Assembly: GCA_022225965.2 (NCBI GenBank)
Contig: JAKJXP020000171.1
Span: forward strand, 1-58,154
Direction of reading: 5' to 3'
DNA from: Diatrype stigma
Taxonomy: Eukaryota > Ascomycota > Sordariomycetes > Xylariales > Diatrypaceae
Length of the DNA: 58,154 bases
The position numbers were made by a program, and so were the translations under genes. Under the pieces are notes generated by a model that had not been told where the DNA came from, ran no database searches, and was given only the letters and a program-made list of their open reading frames with translations. Positions 37,115-49,189 of this stretch are shown here, piece by piece. Position 1 is the stretch's first letter, and the number at the start of each line of letters is the position of its first letter.

Positions 37115-37411
37115 TAAGTAGCATAATCCTATTAGAAACGGCGATGGTAAAGCGTCTTATTCAGAAATAACCACCGAAACACGCAACCACCTAGTCTAAT
37201 TAACACGATGATTATAGATAAGGAAATGCTGTACTTTATATCTACAATGCAGACGTGGCTGGATCTCGGTCGGCCTGGCGTGTGAGGGGACCTCAGCGCC
37301 TGTCTGCCTCGGCGACCCCATTAGCCAGGTACAGTAGGTACAGGGTGAAAACTATATACATCACCCTAGCTATATCTGCAGACCCTTATCTTTCCAGGTT
37401 CCATGATGTAG

Positions 37412-37436
37412 GTATGTATGTATGTATGTATGTATG
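37412..37436. repeat. TATG microsatellite
   Basis: About six uninterrupted GTAT units in spacer. Confidence 0.85.
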
Positions 37437-37973
37437 CAGTAAGTCGCCACCAGCTCTCTACCCGGCCTGTCAGTCTGTCCTACTCCATGTAGCCTACCTT
37501 GATATTTTTACTACGTGTATGCATGTATATTTACACAGTCTTTCAAAGTTTCCTAGCAGCCCTAGCAATCAGGAAAGTTTGCCTCGTGTGCCTTGGTCAG
37601 AGCAACTTTGAAGCTGTTCTGCTGTTCCAGCCAAACTATAACCACGTTGTGTCTATCACTACTTCAGTACCTACCTTGCCTACCTAGGATCTAGATATCT
37701 ACATGTATTACCCCCGTCATCTCTTATCCCCCCTTACCTAACCTAGCTATTGTACGACGTTCGCCCCTCAGCCGCTACCTTAGTTTATCACCACCTATCG
37801 GTATCGGCGCAGAGTATCGGCGCAGATGCTATGTACATGCGGGCATGCCTAGTATACTAGGTACATGCCTGCGAGCTAAGAGATAGGGCGTCCTTCCCGT
37901 TCGAGAAATACTCCCACAAGCCTGTGATCTCAGTCCTTCCGGTCCTTCGCGCCCTTCTAGTCTAGACCACGCG

Positions 37974-38012
37974 ACCACCAACACCACCACCACCACCACC
38001 ACCACCACCACC
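37974..38012. repeat. ACC triplet array
   Basis: About 13 ACC units with one interruption (ACCAACACC) at the start. It reads as polyvaline or polythreonine in chance frames, but no gene supports this. Confidence 0.85.
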
Positions 38013-38511
38013 GGTTGCCCGCTCCACCCATTAGGGCCTGAACGGTCGGTTCCAGTTGAGGCAAGTGAATGGACGGGTAGCTGATAGCACTGGTGGTTGA
38101 AAAGGTCTTAAGTATTAATTACCTAAGTCTGCCCTCCCTTGCGCCCACATCCGTATCGTATCGTACCTGTATCGTATGCTAGTAGATAGGCAGTATATTA
38201 TATCTATCTATCTGTTAGGGCGATCGCATTTTTTTTTTCTTTCTTTCTCCTTTTCTTGCGTCTCTTGCGCGCTTGCCTTACCCTAGTTCCACGTCCCGCT
38301 CCGTCCGCGAAACCGAGTTTTCGGCTTTTATTAGTCGCTGCTCGCTGCGCTTGCGCTTGCGCCCAAAAAACCTCCGCACTCCGTCCCCCGCCTCGTTGGA
38401 AAGAGCATTTGGTTCTTGGGAGGGACTGGAAGGCAGGTAGACATAGGGAGATTCAAGTTGGCGTGTGAAAGAGTCAAGAGTCAAACCAGTCACGTGGGCA
38501 GGCAGGCGAAG

Positions 38512-40648
38512 ATGAGCGAGAAGGAGATGTCTAGAACCCCTAACGGGGCCGGCGATGCTCCCCGCCGATCGGACGAAATTTCTACGAGTCCCGAGCTCCT
38601 GCATACGCCCGCCGCGAATGACGGCGGCGTCGCGTATTCGAGCACGTCAGAAAAGGATCCCAAATTGAGCGAAAAGCCCCAGGACTACGCCACCCACGAG
38701 AAGTCCCTCGATGAGGAGAGCGGCAACGTCGGCCAGATCTCCGACAGCCAGAGCGCGCGCCGCAGGCAGAAATGGGCCGTCTGGAACCGGAGGCTCCGGC
38801 CTGTCGTGCATTTCCTCATTTGGGCTCTTTGGACCATGTAAGTCTCTCGAGGGAAATCCCGTATGGGGGTCCTCCGCGGGAAAGGGGGAGGAAATGGGCT
38901 GTTACTGAACGGGCTGACACGGTCTTCCAGTTGGTGGGCGTACGGCTTAGCTGTCTACCGGAATCGGTTGACCTGGCTGATCCCCTTCCTGCTCTGGCTG
39001 GCCATCACACTTCGTATCATCACCCTCTACATACCCGCAAGGTATGCGATGGTACCTGTGAAATTCGTTTACCAACACACCGCATTGCGAGTCTACGGTC
39101 TCATTCCCAGCAAACTCCATAAGCCGCTTGCCGCCTTGGTCACCATCGCCGTCTTCCTGATCGGATCCATGGTTGCGGCGGAAGACGGCGAGAACACCCG
39201 CGCCCGTCGCGCGCAGGCGCTCTTCGGACTGGTGGTCATGATCGCCATCATGACCTTGACGTCGAAGAACTGGAGGTTGATTCCCTGGCACACCGTCATC
39301 GGCGGCATGCTCTCGCAGTTCGTCGTTGCCGTCTTCGTCCTGCGCACCCAAGCCGGCTACGACATCTTCAACTTCATCTCCTTCCTCGCCCGCACGCTGC
39401 TGGGGTTCGCCAACGAGGGCGTTGTGTTCCTGACGGATGACTCCGTCCCCAACCTCCCCTGGTTCTTCACGGGCGTCATCCCGCCTATCATCTTCTTCGT
39501 CGCGCTCGTCGCGCTCTGCTACCACGTCGGGCTCATCCAGTGGTTCGTCGGCAAGTTCGCCATCTTCTTCTTCTGGACCCTGCGTGTGTCGGGCGCCGAG
39601 GCCGTCGTCGCCTCCGCCACCCCCTTCATCGGCCAGGGCGAGTCCGCCATGCTGATCCGACCGTTCGTCCCGCACCTCACGCTGGCGGAGATCCACCAGG
39701 TCATGACCTGCGGTTTCGCGACCATCGCGGGCTCCGTGCTGATCGCCTACATCAACATGGGCCTGAACCCGCAGGCCCTCGTCTCGTCTTGCATCATGTC
39801 CATCCCGGCCTCCCTGGCCATCTCCAAGATGCGCTACCCGGAGAGCGAGGAGACGCTCACGTCGGGCCACGTGGTGGTGCCCGAGGACGAGGAGAACAAG
39901 GCGTCCAACGCGCTGCACGCGTTCGCCAACGGGGCGTGGCTGGGCTTGAAGATCGCCGGCATGATCGTGTCGACGCTGCTCTGCATCATCGCGTTCGTGG
40001 GGCTCATCAACGGCTTCCTCGGCTGGTGGGCGGGCTACTGGGGCATGATCGACACCAAGCTGACGCTGCAGCTCATCCTCGGCTACATCTTCTACCCGAT
40101 CGCCTGGCTGCTCGGCGTCCCCAACCAGGACCTGCTCCACGTCGGCGAGCTCATCGGCCAGAAGATCATCATCAACGAGTTCGTCGCCTTCAACGCCATC
40201 GTCGACCCCGCCCAGGACTACATCCACATGTCCGACCGCGCGAAGCTCATCGCTACCTACGCGTGTTGCGTGAGTCCCCTATTCTTTTCCCCCCTTCTCC
40301 CTCTTCCCACTACTGACCTTTGCCTCCTTCGCTCGCTCCCTCTCTTCCTTTCTTGCTTCACCCCCCCCCCCCCCCCCTTAGCATTACCCGTTGCCAGTCT
40401 ACATCGCCAATATGGGTCAAAAACCTTGTGACTGATACACCGGGATACAGGGCTTCGGCAACATCGGCTCCCTCGGCACCCAGATCGGCGTGCTGACGCA
40501 GATCGCCCCGGGCCGGGGCGGCGACGTCTCCAAGGTGGCCATCTCGGCCCTGGTCTCCGGCATCATCGCCACCCTGACCAGCGCCAGCGTCGCCGGCATG
40601 CTGGCTACGGAGGGCATCATCAAGGCCACCGTCAGCAGCAGCACGTAG
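38512..40648 (+). CDS. Concentrative nucleoside transporter (CNT family)
   Basis: Three exons: 38512-38837, 38931-40269 and 40451-40648, with introns of 93 and 181 bp (GTAAGT...CAG and GTGAGT...CAG); 620 residues. The ATG at 38512 opens a hydrophilic Ser/Asp/Lys-rich cytoplasmic N-terminus of about 95 residues. The body has about 11-13 membrane segments and the CNT signatures: the Nucleos_tra2 N-domain from about 200, the gate domain with TLRVSGAEAVVASATPFIGQGESAMLI, and the C-domain with GQKIIINEFVAFNAI followed by GFGNIGSLGTQIGVLTQIAP in exon 3. GQGESAMLI and NEFVAF contain the polar residues that bind nucleoside and ion in CNT structures. It should import nucleosides by H+ or Na+ symport at the plasma membrane. 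The second intron contains a run of 17 C (40361-40377). Confidence 0.92.
40361..40377. repeat. Poly-C run inside an intron
   Basis: Seventeen consecutive C in the pyrimidine-rich second intron of the nucleoside transporter, about 75 bp before its acceptor. Likely length-variable and error-prone in sequencing. Confidence 0.9.
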
Positions 40649-42104
40649 AGCCGGGTCTTTGAAGTGAAAGAAGTGATACCCAAAATACTTAGAAAACGTA
40701 AAAAAACAAAAGGAGCCGAACTAGGGTCGCGGGGCGCGGGGCGGACCGAGTTAAGTAGTCGTGCTAACTATCCACTGCCGTCTGTGCATTTTGCTACAAA
40801 AAAAAGGTCTACCTCGCTACCTATGTATCCTATCCATTTACTTTCGCTTGGAAAACGGGCCAGGAAAGAAGGAGGAGCGGATAGGTAGTTAAACAAAACA
40901 GAGCATTAGAACCAGAATAAGACTTCATTGAACACAGAGAGCGAGATAGAGAGAAACAAGACAGACTCGTATTGTAGACGTTACGTAACGGTACATGACT
41001 GTACATATCACGTAGATAAATCATAGATACATAAACACTCGCTGCTTCCGCCGCCGAATATGCTATTAACCGAAATCCACTTCGTTGTTATTTCGATGCT
41101 TACTACAGCTTCCCGTTGTCCCGGTGAAGCCAACCACATAAATAATCATCGACAAATCAAGGCACTTGCTGATGGTAGGCAAAGTGCTCACATCATGATC
41201 CCTCCTTCGCGTGTTGACGGAACTGCACAAGATTACCTGGGCGCGCAGAAGCATTATACTTGATTTGAACTGTGCATAATCCGAAGTGCATCATCTCAAA
41301 CTGATCAACTAGTCTTGTCCGTTTGTTGATTCTTCTATGTTTCTATCGTCAAAATGCTGGGTAAATGGGACTGTTCAAAGTGTGAAAAAATGTTGGATCT
41401 TCGGGTGCTCGAACCCAATTCATAGCCACCGAATTTGACGCATTCCTATTGGCTAGAGGCTCAGCAAGGCCCACACTAAAACTTTACTGCGTTAGCGCGG
41501 CATGAGAGGGCGCTCAAGGTACAACTTGAAAGTACAAAATTCGGTTCGGTTCAGTTCAGAAAGTTAAATGACTCCCCTCGTCCCCCACCTCGACTACTGA
41601 CCTCAGTCAGGCCAGGACCTCCCAAGACTCCACCCCACCTGCAATATTCACTTTTCTTTTCCTCCACCAGGCATTCCATTCATCCATCTCTCAACCATCT
41701 CAATCACCCCTTTCAACTGCCACTTATAATCATCATCAGATCAACCAATTCCTATGGTTCTGATTCATGGTTCTGAATCGAGCTATCCGAGAGCAGTTGA
41801 TCAATCGGTCAACTTGCAAGAAATACTGAAGGTTCTTTTGATTGCAACCCCCAAGACTGCGTTCGCATTCCTTCTGATTCATCCCCCGACAGCCACTGCT
41901 TGATTCCAGCGTTATGAACACCCGAAGCAGCTTGGCGAGCTGTCACTTTCCTCCCTAAGAGCAGTGGAGACCAACTACCACCAATAACACCAACACCACC
42001 CAAATACTATCACCTACCATCTCACCTACCCAGACCCACACCCATAACCACCCAATCAACCGTTCACCCTCTTATACGCCGCTTCCTCTATTGCCAGTGC
42101 CATC
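40649..42104. other. Intergenic spacer
   Basis: 3' flank of the nucleoside transporter and promoter of brf1. The 600 bp before 42105 are pyrimidine- and CACC-rich. A GGTTCGAGC word on the minus strand (about 41400) resembles a tRNA B box, but no cloverleaf can be completed. Confidence 0.5.
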
Positions 42105-44694
42105 ATGTCTTCCTTCCTCAAGCCCAACAAGACCCGCAACAAGCCTGGCTTCCAGATCAAGCCGAGAGGGGCCTCTACTACCGGCAGCCGCATCCACGAT
42201 GTGTTGCATCGCATGGACAGAGGGAATGCGAGGTCCGCATCTCCCGCGCCCGCCGCATCGACCGCCCCTGCCTCTTCCCGGCCAAAGTGTCCGAACGCGC
42301 GGTGCCCCAACCCGTACGCGCCCATCAGCGAGGGCTACTGTACCGGCTGTGGTCGTGAGATCGATGCCTCCAACATCGTCGCCGAGGTCATGTTCGGAGA
42401 AACCTCGTCAGGAGCGGCCATGGTCCAGGGAAGCTTCGTTGGAGCAGATCAAGGCACCAGTCGAGTCGGCAGTGGCCTTTCTCGACGCATTGGCGGTGTC
42501 ATGGGCGAAGAGAAGGAGCGGAAGATCCGTGAAGGTACGCCTGTTTTATCAAGTCCACGCTCGCTCGAAATGCTTGCTCTTACTCGTTACTCTTGCTAAC
42601 TTGTAACACTAGCGAGAAACATGATGATTGGCTTCCAGACGCAGCTGAGAACGATCACGGAAAGTACTGTCGACATGGGAGTGCAGATCTTCAAGCTCGC
42701 AATCAATGAGAACTGGATACAGGGACGTGGAATGGACAAAGTCGTCCCTGTCTGTCTCTACACAGCTTGTCGCAGGGAGCCACAATGTCAGGTCATGCTC
42801 ATTGACTTTGCGGATCTTGTCAAGGTATGTTTATGAATTACTGTGGTCCCCCACCTTTCCCCCTTCCCCCCAGTGCCTATACGCGTTAGTTCTTTGTCGG
42901 TTTCAAAAGAGTGAGAAATCCACGAACGAGGGTCTCATCTAGCAAAAATATCCCCCATCATTCATTTCTTGATGTTGAGTTTGGTCTAACTGTCAGTAGA
43001 TCAACGTGTTTGAACTCGGCCATGTCTTCAAGAACCTCAATGACATCTACTCTTTCCAGAGTCATGATGTGAAAGCTGTTCTCCCAGAGGATCTCATGTA
43101 CCGCTTTGCCATGAAACTAGACTTCGGTGATTTGGTCAACAAGGTAGCAGAAGACGCAGTAAGACTATGCCGCCGAATGGGTCGTGATTGGATGGTTATG
43201 GGTCGTCGACCGTCCGGCATCTGCGGAGCGTGTCTGCTTATAGCAGCCCGCATGTGGAACTTCAAACGCACTGTTAGGGAGGTTGTATACGTTGTCAAAG
43301 TCACAACCGCCACTGTCCAGCAACGCCTAGGCGAGTTCACCGTCACAGCAAGCAGTGAAATGACCATCGAGGAGTTTCTCAACCAGGAATTCATCGAATC
43401 CGAACATAACCCACCGGCATTTTACCGGAACACTGCGGAGTGGCGGGAGAAGAAGGAGAAGGAGAAAGAAGGGGCTGGGCGGAAACGAAAGCGTATTGAA
43501 GATATTGATGATGATGAAGGAGGTCAGCCCTCCGCCAATTCTACAGCCATGCTACCTCCGCCTGTGCCTCGACCTCCCCCGGATCTGTCAAAATTCCCCC
43601 CGGTCTCGCAATTCCTACCCAAGTCATTCGATGAGAAAGAGCAGAAGGAATACTATGCCCAATTCGATCCCGAACTCCTCGCTGCAGCGGCGATCCCAAA
43701 AGCCACGGTGGACAAGGATATTGCCGAAGGCTTGACCGCCGAGGACCCCGAGGGTGATACAGCCGTCAATGAGCTCGTGCACGCTTACGGTGAAGGGGTT
43801 GTTGAAGAAGAAGACGAAGTGGTGGAACAGCAAGCCTCTCGGCGTGGCAAAAAGAAGAACCAACAAGACGAGCCCAGCTTGACCTTCGATGACCAGTGGA
43901 CAGCCGATGAGAAGGAGCTAGAGAAGCAGATCAGTGAAATCATCAATGACCCTCACACTGACGAGCATCGAAGAGCATACGCGACTGCAGCATTCAACGC
44001 CAAGGTCACGGCGGCGTGGGCACGCTCGAACTTGCCCCACAGAGAAATCAAGATGGACGAGATCATTGGGGAGGACGAGTTCGAGGACGACCCAGAGGTG
44101 AAATACTGCCTAATGAGCGAAGAGGAAGCCAAAAGGAAGCAGATTATCTGGATAAACGAGAACCAGGATTGGCTACGCAAGGAACAGGAGAAGTCCTACC
44201 GCCAGCAGATGGAGGCGCTGGGGCCGCCCAAGCGCACACGTAACCGGCACAAAAAGCCCCGGATCGGCGAGGGTCAGCTGACCCCGGCCTCCACCCCGGG
44301 CGAGGCGGCTGTCGAGGCGATGAAGAAGCGCGGCTTCTCGAAGCGAATCAACTACAACGCCATCTCCGACCTGTTCTCGGACGATCGAAGCAACCGCGGT
44401 CCCGGATCCACCGTGGCCTCGCTCCTAGGCGATGACTCTAGACCCGGCAGCCAGCGAGCCAGCCGCGCCGCGAGCGTGGCTTCGGCGAGCACCCACAAAT
44501 CGGCGGCACCGCGTCCCGAGCCCCAGCAACAACAGCCGGAGAAGGCAGCTGCTGCTGCCGAGCCGGAGGCGGCCGAGGAAGAAGGGCAGGAGGAAGAGGA
44601 CACGGCGCCGGTGGTCTACGACGACGAAGAGGTCGAGCATCCAGGATACGACGAGGATGAATACTACGACCAGGACGAGGAAGAGTTCTATTAG
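42105..44694 (+). CDS. brf1: Transcription factor TFIIIB subunit Brf1
   Basis: Three exons: 42105-42534, 42613-42824 and 43000-44694, with introns of 78 and 175 bp; 778 residues. An N-terminal zinc ribbon is formed by Cys62, Cys67, Cys79 and Cys82 (CPNARC and CTGC), preceded by a basic extension of about 60 residues. NIVAEV and GAAMVQGSFVGADQG follow, a strong Brf1 signature. Two TFIIB-type cyclin repeats span about 145-240 and 250-335, including VVPVCLYTACRREPQ and RRPSGICGACLLIAARM. The C-terminal Brf1 homology block (about 510-610) holds DEIIGEDEFEDDPEVKYCLMS and IIWINENQDWLRKEQ, which bind TBP. The tail after about 660 is low-complexity, Ala/Gln/Glu-rich and ends with a very acidic Tyr/Asp/Glu stretch. 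Brf1 with TBP and Bdp1 recruits RNA polymerase III to tRNA, 5S and U6 genes. The first zinc pair spacing is C-x4-C rather than the usual C-x2-C. Confidence 0.94.
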
Positions 44695-46216
44695 TCATTC
44701 TTCACCACCACCACGTTTCATCCACGGCATCTCCATTTGCCGCGATGGCATGACACGGATATAATTATCGTGGATTGGCAAAATGGAAAAAGTTCATAGA
44801 AGTTGGCTCACACAGCCTCTTAGACTTGGAACATCTTATTACAAAAAATCACGCGTGTACAACGATGTAAAATTTCAGGGAAATTTTCAGGGGCAAGAAG
44901 GGAAAAGAAACCGGAGTTTATGTTTGATACCCAGCACTGGCGTTGTGGCTTGCTTTCAAGGGGAGGGGGGAAGGGGCATAGGGGCATAGGGGGCATCGGA
45001 ACGCCGCCATACTACGATTCCAGTTTGGTACCTTTGGTTCCAATAGTAGCATACGTGAGCGTATGCTTGGACGTCGTGGACACGGTATTCATGGCAAGGG
45101 CGTGTAAAGCCGCTAATCACGGATTGCTTGATAGGTATTCGTGCTATTCTGTTCATAGAGGTAGAGACCTCTATATGTAGCCAGGCATATAGCTAATTGT
45201 TACAAGATCTGTAAAACCCTTAACTATAACGTGAACCTGGATGGGATGAGCTCCATATTTCTGTAGGTACATACATACATCCGCGGGGCAGAAAGAACTA
45301 CAAGCTGACTGGATTCGCCCACGAAGTCGCCGCTTCAATCCGGACCCAGCTACTACGTAGTAAGTAACGACCCCCACCTGATGTCATCCTATTCGACATT
45401 GGATGAGGTACATTTATCTTATCCATCGATCTCCATCACTCTGGCCTGAGCTGCCTGTTTACCGTTACCGCATACATGTGAAGCTTTCCCCTTCTGCCCT
45501 TCTGCCCTTCTGCCCCTCTGCCCCTCGTGCCCCTCCAACAATCCAACAAACAAGCAACTCTCTGCTTGTGTAAATGAATAAAAGCCTCGCCGCCTCCCCT
45601 TTGATACTATCGCACATTATCGACATATCCGTGCATCCCTTCTCGATACTCAATCCTTCCAGAGTCCAAGATTTAAACACCAACTATATGCCAGAAGAAG
45701 CATCCCGAAAGCCTGTCTGCCTTGCCTGCTGCCTTGCACTATACCCACTGTGTATTACACTCCGTTTTCTGAACTAGGCGGTTCAACAAGGCGACTTGCA
45801 GACAGCTTCGACGCTCTTTTCTTCCACCTGCGGCGACTGGAAGCATCTTCACCCAACCCCAACCTCTTCCACTCCGTTCGATCCCTTGTCCCTTGACATC
45901 TTGTGCAATCCGGAAACAAGGAAATTACCCGAACTACCTACCCACCCACCTAACCTACCTCTACCTCCTAATCTGTTATACAACGTCAGATTCCGCCGCC
46001 TAGCTACGTACTTACCTAGCGACGAAAGGTCTGAGCTCTAACCAGGTATAAATACTCAGATTGGTATCGATAGAGAGATCGGAGGTTCTCTCGTCGTTTG
46101 GAGCCTAACATCGATCAAGGCTAGACGAAGTAACACCATTTATCCTACACCACACCACACCACACAACCTACACGTACAGTAACACAGCCGCCTATCAAC
46201 AGCAGTAGCAGCAAAC
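44695..46216. other. Intergenic spacer
   Basis: 3' flank of brf1 and promoter/leader of the E2 gene. Contains a TACTACGTAGTA palindrome (45351-45362), a TGCCCTTC minisatellite (45491-45534) and a CACCACA-rich leader just before 46217. No gene recognised. Confidence 0.5.
45491..45534. repeat. CTTCTGCCC-type minisatellite
   Basis: Four to five degenerate copies of a 9-10 bp unit (CTTCTGCCC, CTCTGCCC) in spacer between brf1 and the E2 gene. Confidence 0.7.
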
Positions 46217-46834
46217 ATGGCGTCCACAAGCTCTCTCAAGCGCATCAGCAAGGTAAGCAACCAACCCAAAAACACGCCCCCTTAGTCCTTTCTTTACCCA
46301 GCCTCATCTATCCCCCCGCCCAACCTCCCAGACAAAAAACCCCAAACTAACCCTCGCCCCCCTCCCCACCAGGAACTAGCCGAGTGCACGACCTCTCCCC
46401 CGCCAGGCATGACGGTCACCCTGCCATCAGAGGCGAACCTGCACCAGTGGCGCGCGACGCTCCAGGGGCCGGCCGGCACGCCGTACGCGGGCGGGACGTT
46501 CGAGCTGACGATCACGCTTCCCGAGGAGTACCCGTTCAAGGCGCCGGCGGTGCACTTCGCGACGCGGATCTGGCACCCCAACGTGACCAACGACAGCGCC
46601 GGGGCCGTGTGCCTGGCGATCCTCAAGCCCGACGCGTGGAAGCCCCCCTGCCGCGTGCGCGCCGTGCTCGAGGCCCTGCGCCACCTGCTCGTCGAGCCCA
46701 ACCCCGACGACCCCCTCGAGCCCCGCATTGCCGACGAGTACCGCGCCGACCGCGCCGCCTTCGAGCGCAACGCCCGCGCCTACGTGGCCAGGCACGCCAT
46801 GGGCGGTGCTGGTGCTGGCGGCGCGAAGTCTTAG
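46217..46834 (+). CDS. Ubiquitin-conjugating enzyme E2
   Basis: Two exons (46217-46252 and 46373-46834) with a 120-bp GTAAGC...CAG intron; 165 residues, a class I E2 with almost no extension beyond the UBC fold. Exon 1 is MASTSSLKRISK and the splice continues helix 1 (ELAECTTSPPPG), confirming the start. Hallmarks: the L-loop YPFKAPAVHF, HPN at 80-82, and the active-site Cys92 in GAVCLAIL. This is followed by LKPDAWKPPCR, EPNPDDPLEPRIADEY and a C-terminal helix, then a short Gly/Ala tail. It should carry thioester-linked ubiquitin for E3 ligases. The WKP loop after the Cys suggests a relative of fission yeast Ubc14 or animal UBE2L rather than Ubc4 proper, but this subfamily call is tentative. 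Confidence 0.92.
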
Positions 46835-49189
46835 GAAGGCTGGGTCCGTTAGGATATGATAGGATAAAGGGGTCCATTGCGTGATGTGCATGGCAGACGG
46901 ACGGACGGACGGCCTGTGAATTCGGAAGCTTCTTTTTTTCTTTCTTCGCTTCATGCTTATCTTTGCTCGGAGGGTTTCATTTTGAAAGGGAAAATATGCA
47001 TGGCTGGATGGCCGGGATAGGATGGAATGGAATGGAATGGAATGCAATGCAATGAACGATCCAAAGATTCATAGAAGGGAAGGACATACGAACGGACGGA
47101 CCGACGAAAGAAACGAGATGAAATGACGAAAGGGCGGCGTTTCAGGGGCGGGGAGGGGGCGTCATAGGCGTTTTTGAGAAACCTAGGTACCTACTTGACA
47201 TGAAGTGCCTAGGTAACTAAGCTTCTACATAATTATTCACTTACGTGATCACTTCTATCTGCCTACTTGACTGCCTGCAAGCCATCGGGGCCGGCGTGCA
47301 ATAAGATAGATAGTTGATCCTGTGGCTTGCAAGGCTCGAGGCTAGCTTCCTTGCAATCTGAAGATCCCACCTTACTGGGTTTCATCCCGTTTGTCTTGGG
47401 TATCCTTATGGCACTCCCATTACTATTGGTAAAGTGAGGTGCGGTAAATACATCGTATTGTATTGCGTCCCAGTTATTATATTATGTGCGCCTTTGAGGG
47501 TTACACCTAGACATTCCGTGAAAAAGGGGGTTCGGCGACTGTGAGAGGTAGGCATATTCGTTGGCTAGCTCGGCATAGCATACCGCCGGCTTTGTGCAAT
47601 AGGTATCTCCCCCCTTTAACGTGGTTGCAGTAGTATACCTATACAAGACTGACTACTTAACTTGTACCTATCAAGCGGAGTGGTTTAGAACGTTGGTCAC
47701 TTATAACAAAACCTCATAGCGAGTGCCCTGTTACCTTTCTCACACCAATCGCTTCGCATTCATATAGATGGAAGGAAAGTTAATACTTAAATGTATGTAT
47801 GTTTGTATGTCTGCCGTATGTTGATGAATACCCAAGTATGTATTAGTTACGTGACGAGTATACCCGTGAATAGCACTGTCAACTAAACAGACCTTGCTAG
47901 CTGGGTAGCTGTTACTTTCTTATCATGTACTTTATCTTAGAGGGGAAACTTCGGGTCACTGGGATGACTCCCTACTTCACACGTTCAATGACACGTAGAC
48001 GGCGTTGATGTTGGTGTTGGTATTCGATCAGGACAGCATCAGCACTATGGCATGCTACCGTATTCGCTCGTCTCACTCCACTTGTCTACCTGGTAGGTAG
48101 TTTTGATGGGCCATTTACTCTTGGATACTTCCTATACCTTTTTGTTATGATATGGTTGCCTCGTATTTAAGTCGGTAGGTAGATAGTAGGTAAGTTCAGT
48201 AGGTTCGGTTAGGTATCATGCGTATGTGTATATATACATGCATATATATATATACAGTTGATCGAGGCTTTTCTTCCGCTCCTCATCCTCTCCCCTCTTC
48301 TCTCTCCATCTTCTCCTCAATCTAGCTCAGCAGCTCTAGTTGATATATAGTAGCGGGAAGGTGTAGTTGTCCATCCTTAATCTTGTCCGTCTGCTTGATC
48401 TTGTTTCCAGCTCTCTGCCATTTGTTCTCCCTCCCTCCCTCCGCCCTCGTCCATCAACCCCTTGCATATGCCAGCTGCTACTTCTAGCACAAGCAGCAAG
48501 GTGAGGCTTCAAGCAAGAACAATAGACGACTGCCACTACTGCCACCATCAACCACCGCAATCGCTGTTCCGTCGATTGTAGAAAGTATAAAAAAATGCAA
48601 ATACATCGATCGTGTCGAAAGAAGTTGAGAAAACACCTGTCCTATGTCGCGTGGGCTATAAGTATAGCTGATGCGAGTCAACAAAAGAGACGAGAAAGAG
48701 TAAAAAGATAGGCTTCCATATGGCGGTGAGGTTCGATTTGTCCCGTAACTACCAAAATGCGTACAAAAATTTGCGCCAGAACATGCAAAATGATGAAAAA
48801 AAGAGGTTATGCTATGCTATGCCGTCCATGTGTGATGTATGAACCTCTCCCTGTTTCCCCTGATTTTGTGTATTCCGTCCCAGTATCAAGTCGGCCGTGA
48901 ATCGTAACATTAGTGGTATATCATGAGAAAAAAGAAAGAGGATAAAGACAAAAAACGATATTCTGATCTATACACCGGGAAGAAGGCTCCAAGGAAATGC
49001 TGGTGTGATATACGCATGGGCCGGCTGCGTATTTCGGAGTAGTGGTAGTGGTAGTAGTATGTTGTATGCGTAGGAGTGAATAATGCATCATGGGAATAAT
49101 GACTGGCCGGCCAGTGCCCGAGTGTGTTCGTGAGATCGTCGAGACATGTCGAATAGGAGCAGCCGGAACACCTGGAAATGGCAAAAGCT
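46835..49189. other. Intergenic region
   Basis: No gene in about 2.3 kb, despite being the 3' flank of both the E2 gene and the TBC gene. Holds GGAC repeats (46896-46912), GGAAT repeats (47021-47054), TAGGTA/TACCTA words (47181-47215), a TATA-rich tract at 48240-48255 and a TAGTGG tract around 49041. Open frames are short and not protein-like. Confidence 0.55.
46896..47054. repeat. GGAC and GGAAT short tandem repeats
   Basis: Two separate simple repeats in the presumed 3' UTR of the E2 gene: four GGAC units (46896-46912) and about five GGAAT units followed by GCAAT variants (47021-47054). Confidence 0.8.

Larger units (their letters stand above)
37115..38511. other. Intergenic, microsatellite-rich
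   Basis: Upstream region of the nucleoside transporter. Holds a TATG microsatellite (37412-37436), an ACC triplet array (37974-38012), repeated GTATCGGCGCAGA (about 37800-37825), and a T/C tract at 38229-38265. No gene; the open frames seen over the ACC array are compositional. Confidence 0.55.

Noticed and set aside
38947..40227. 426-codon minus-strand open frame opposite the nucleoside transporter
   Set aside because: It is the antisense shadow of a strongly GC3-biased gene; its product is Asp/Glu/Val/Gly low-complexity with no domain. Similar antisense frames opposite the dim-5-like, NmrA-like, Cwf19-like and DUF4238 genes are rejected for the same reason.
41380..41500. tRNA-like B-box word GGTTCGAGC on the minus strand
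   Set aside because: The T arm does not form a 5-bp stem with a 7-base loop, and no A box or acceptor stem pairs upstream.
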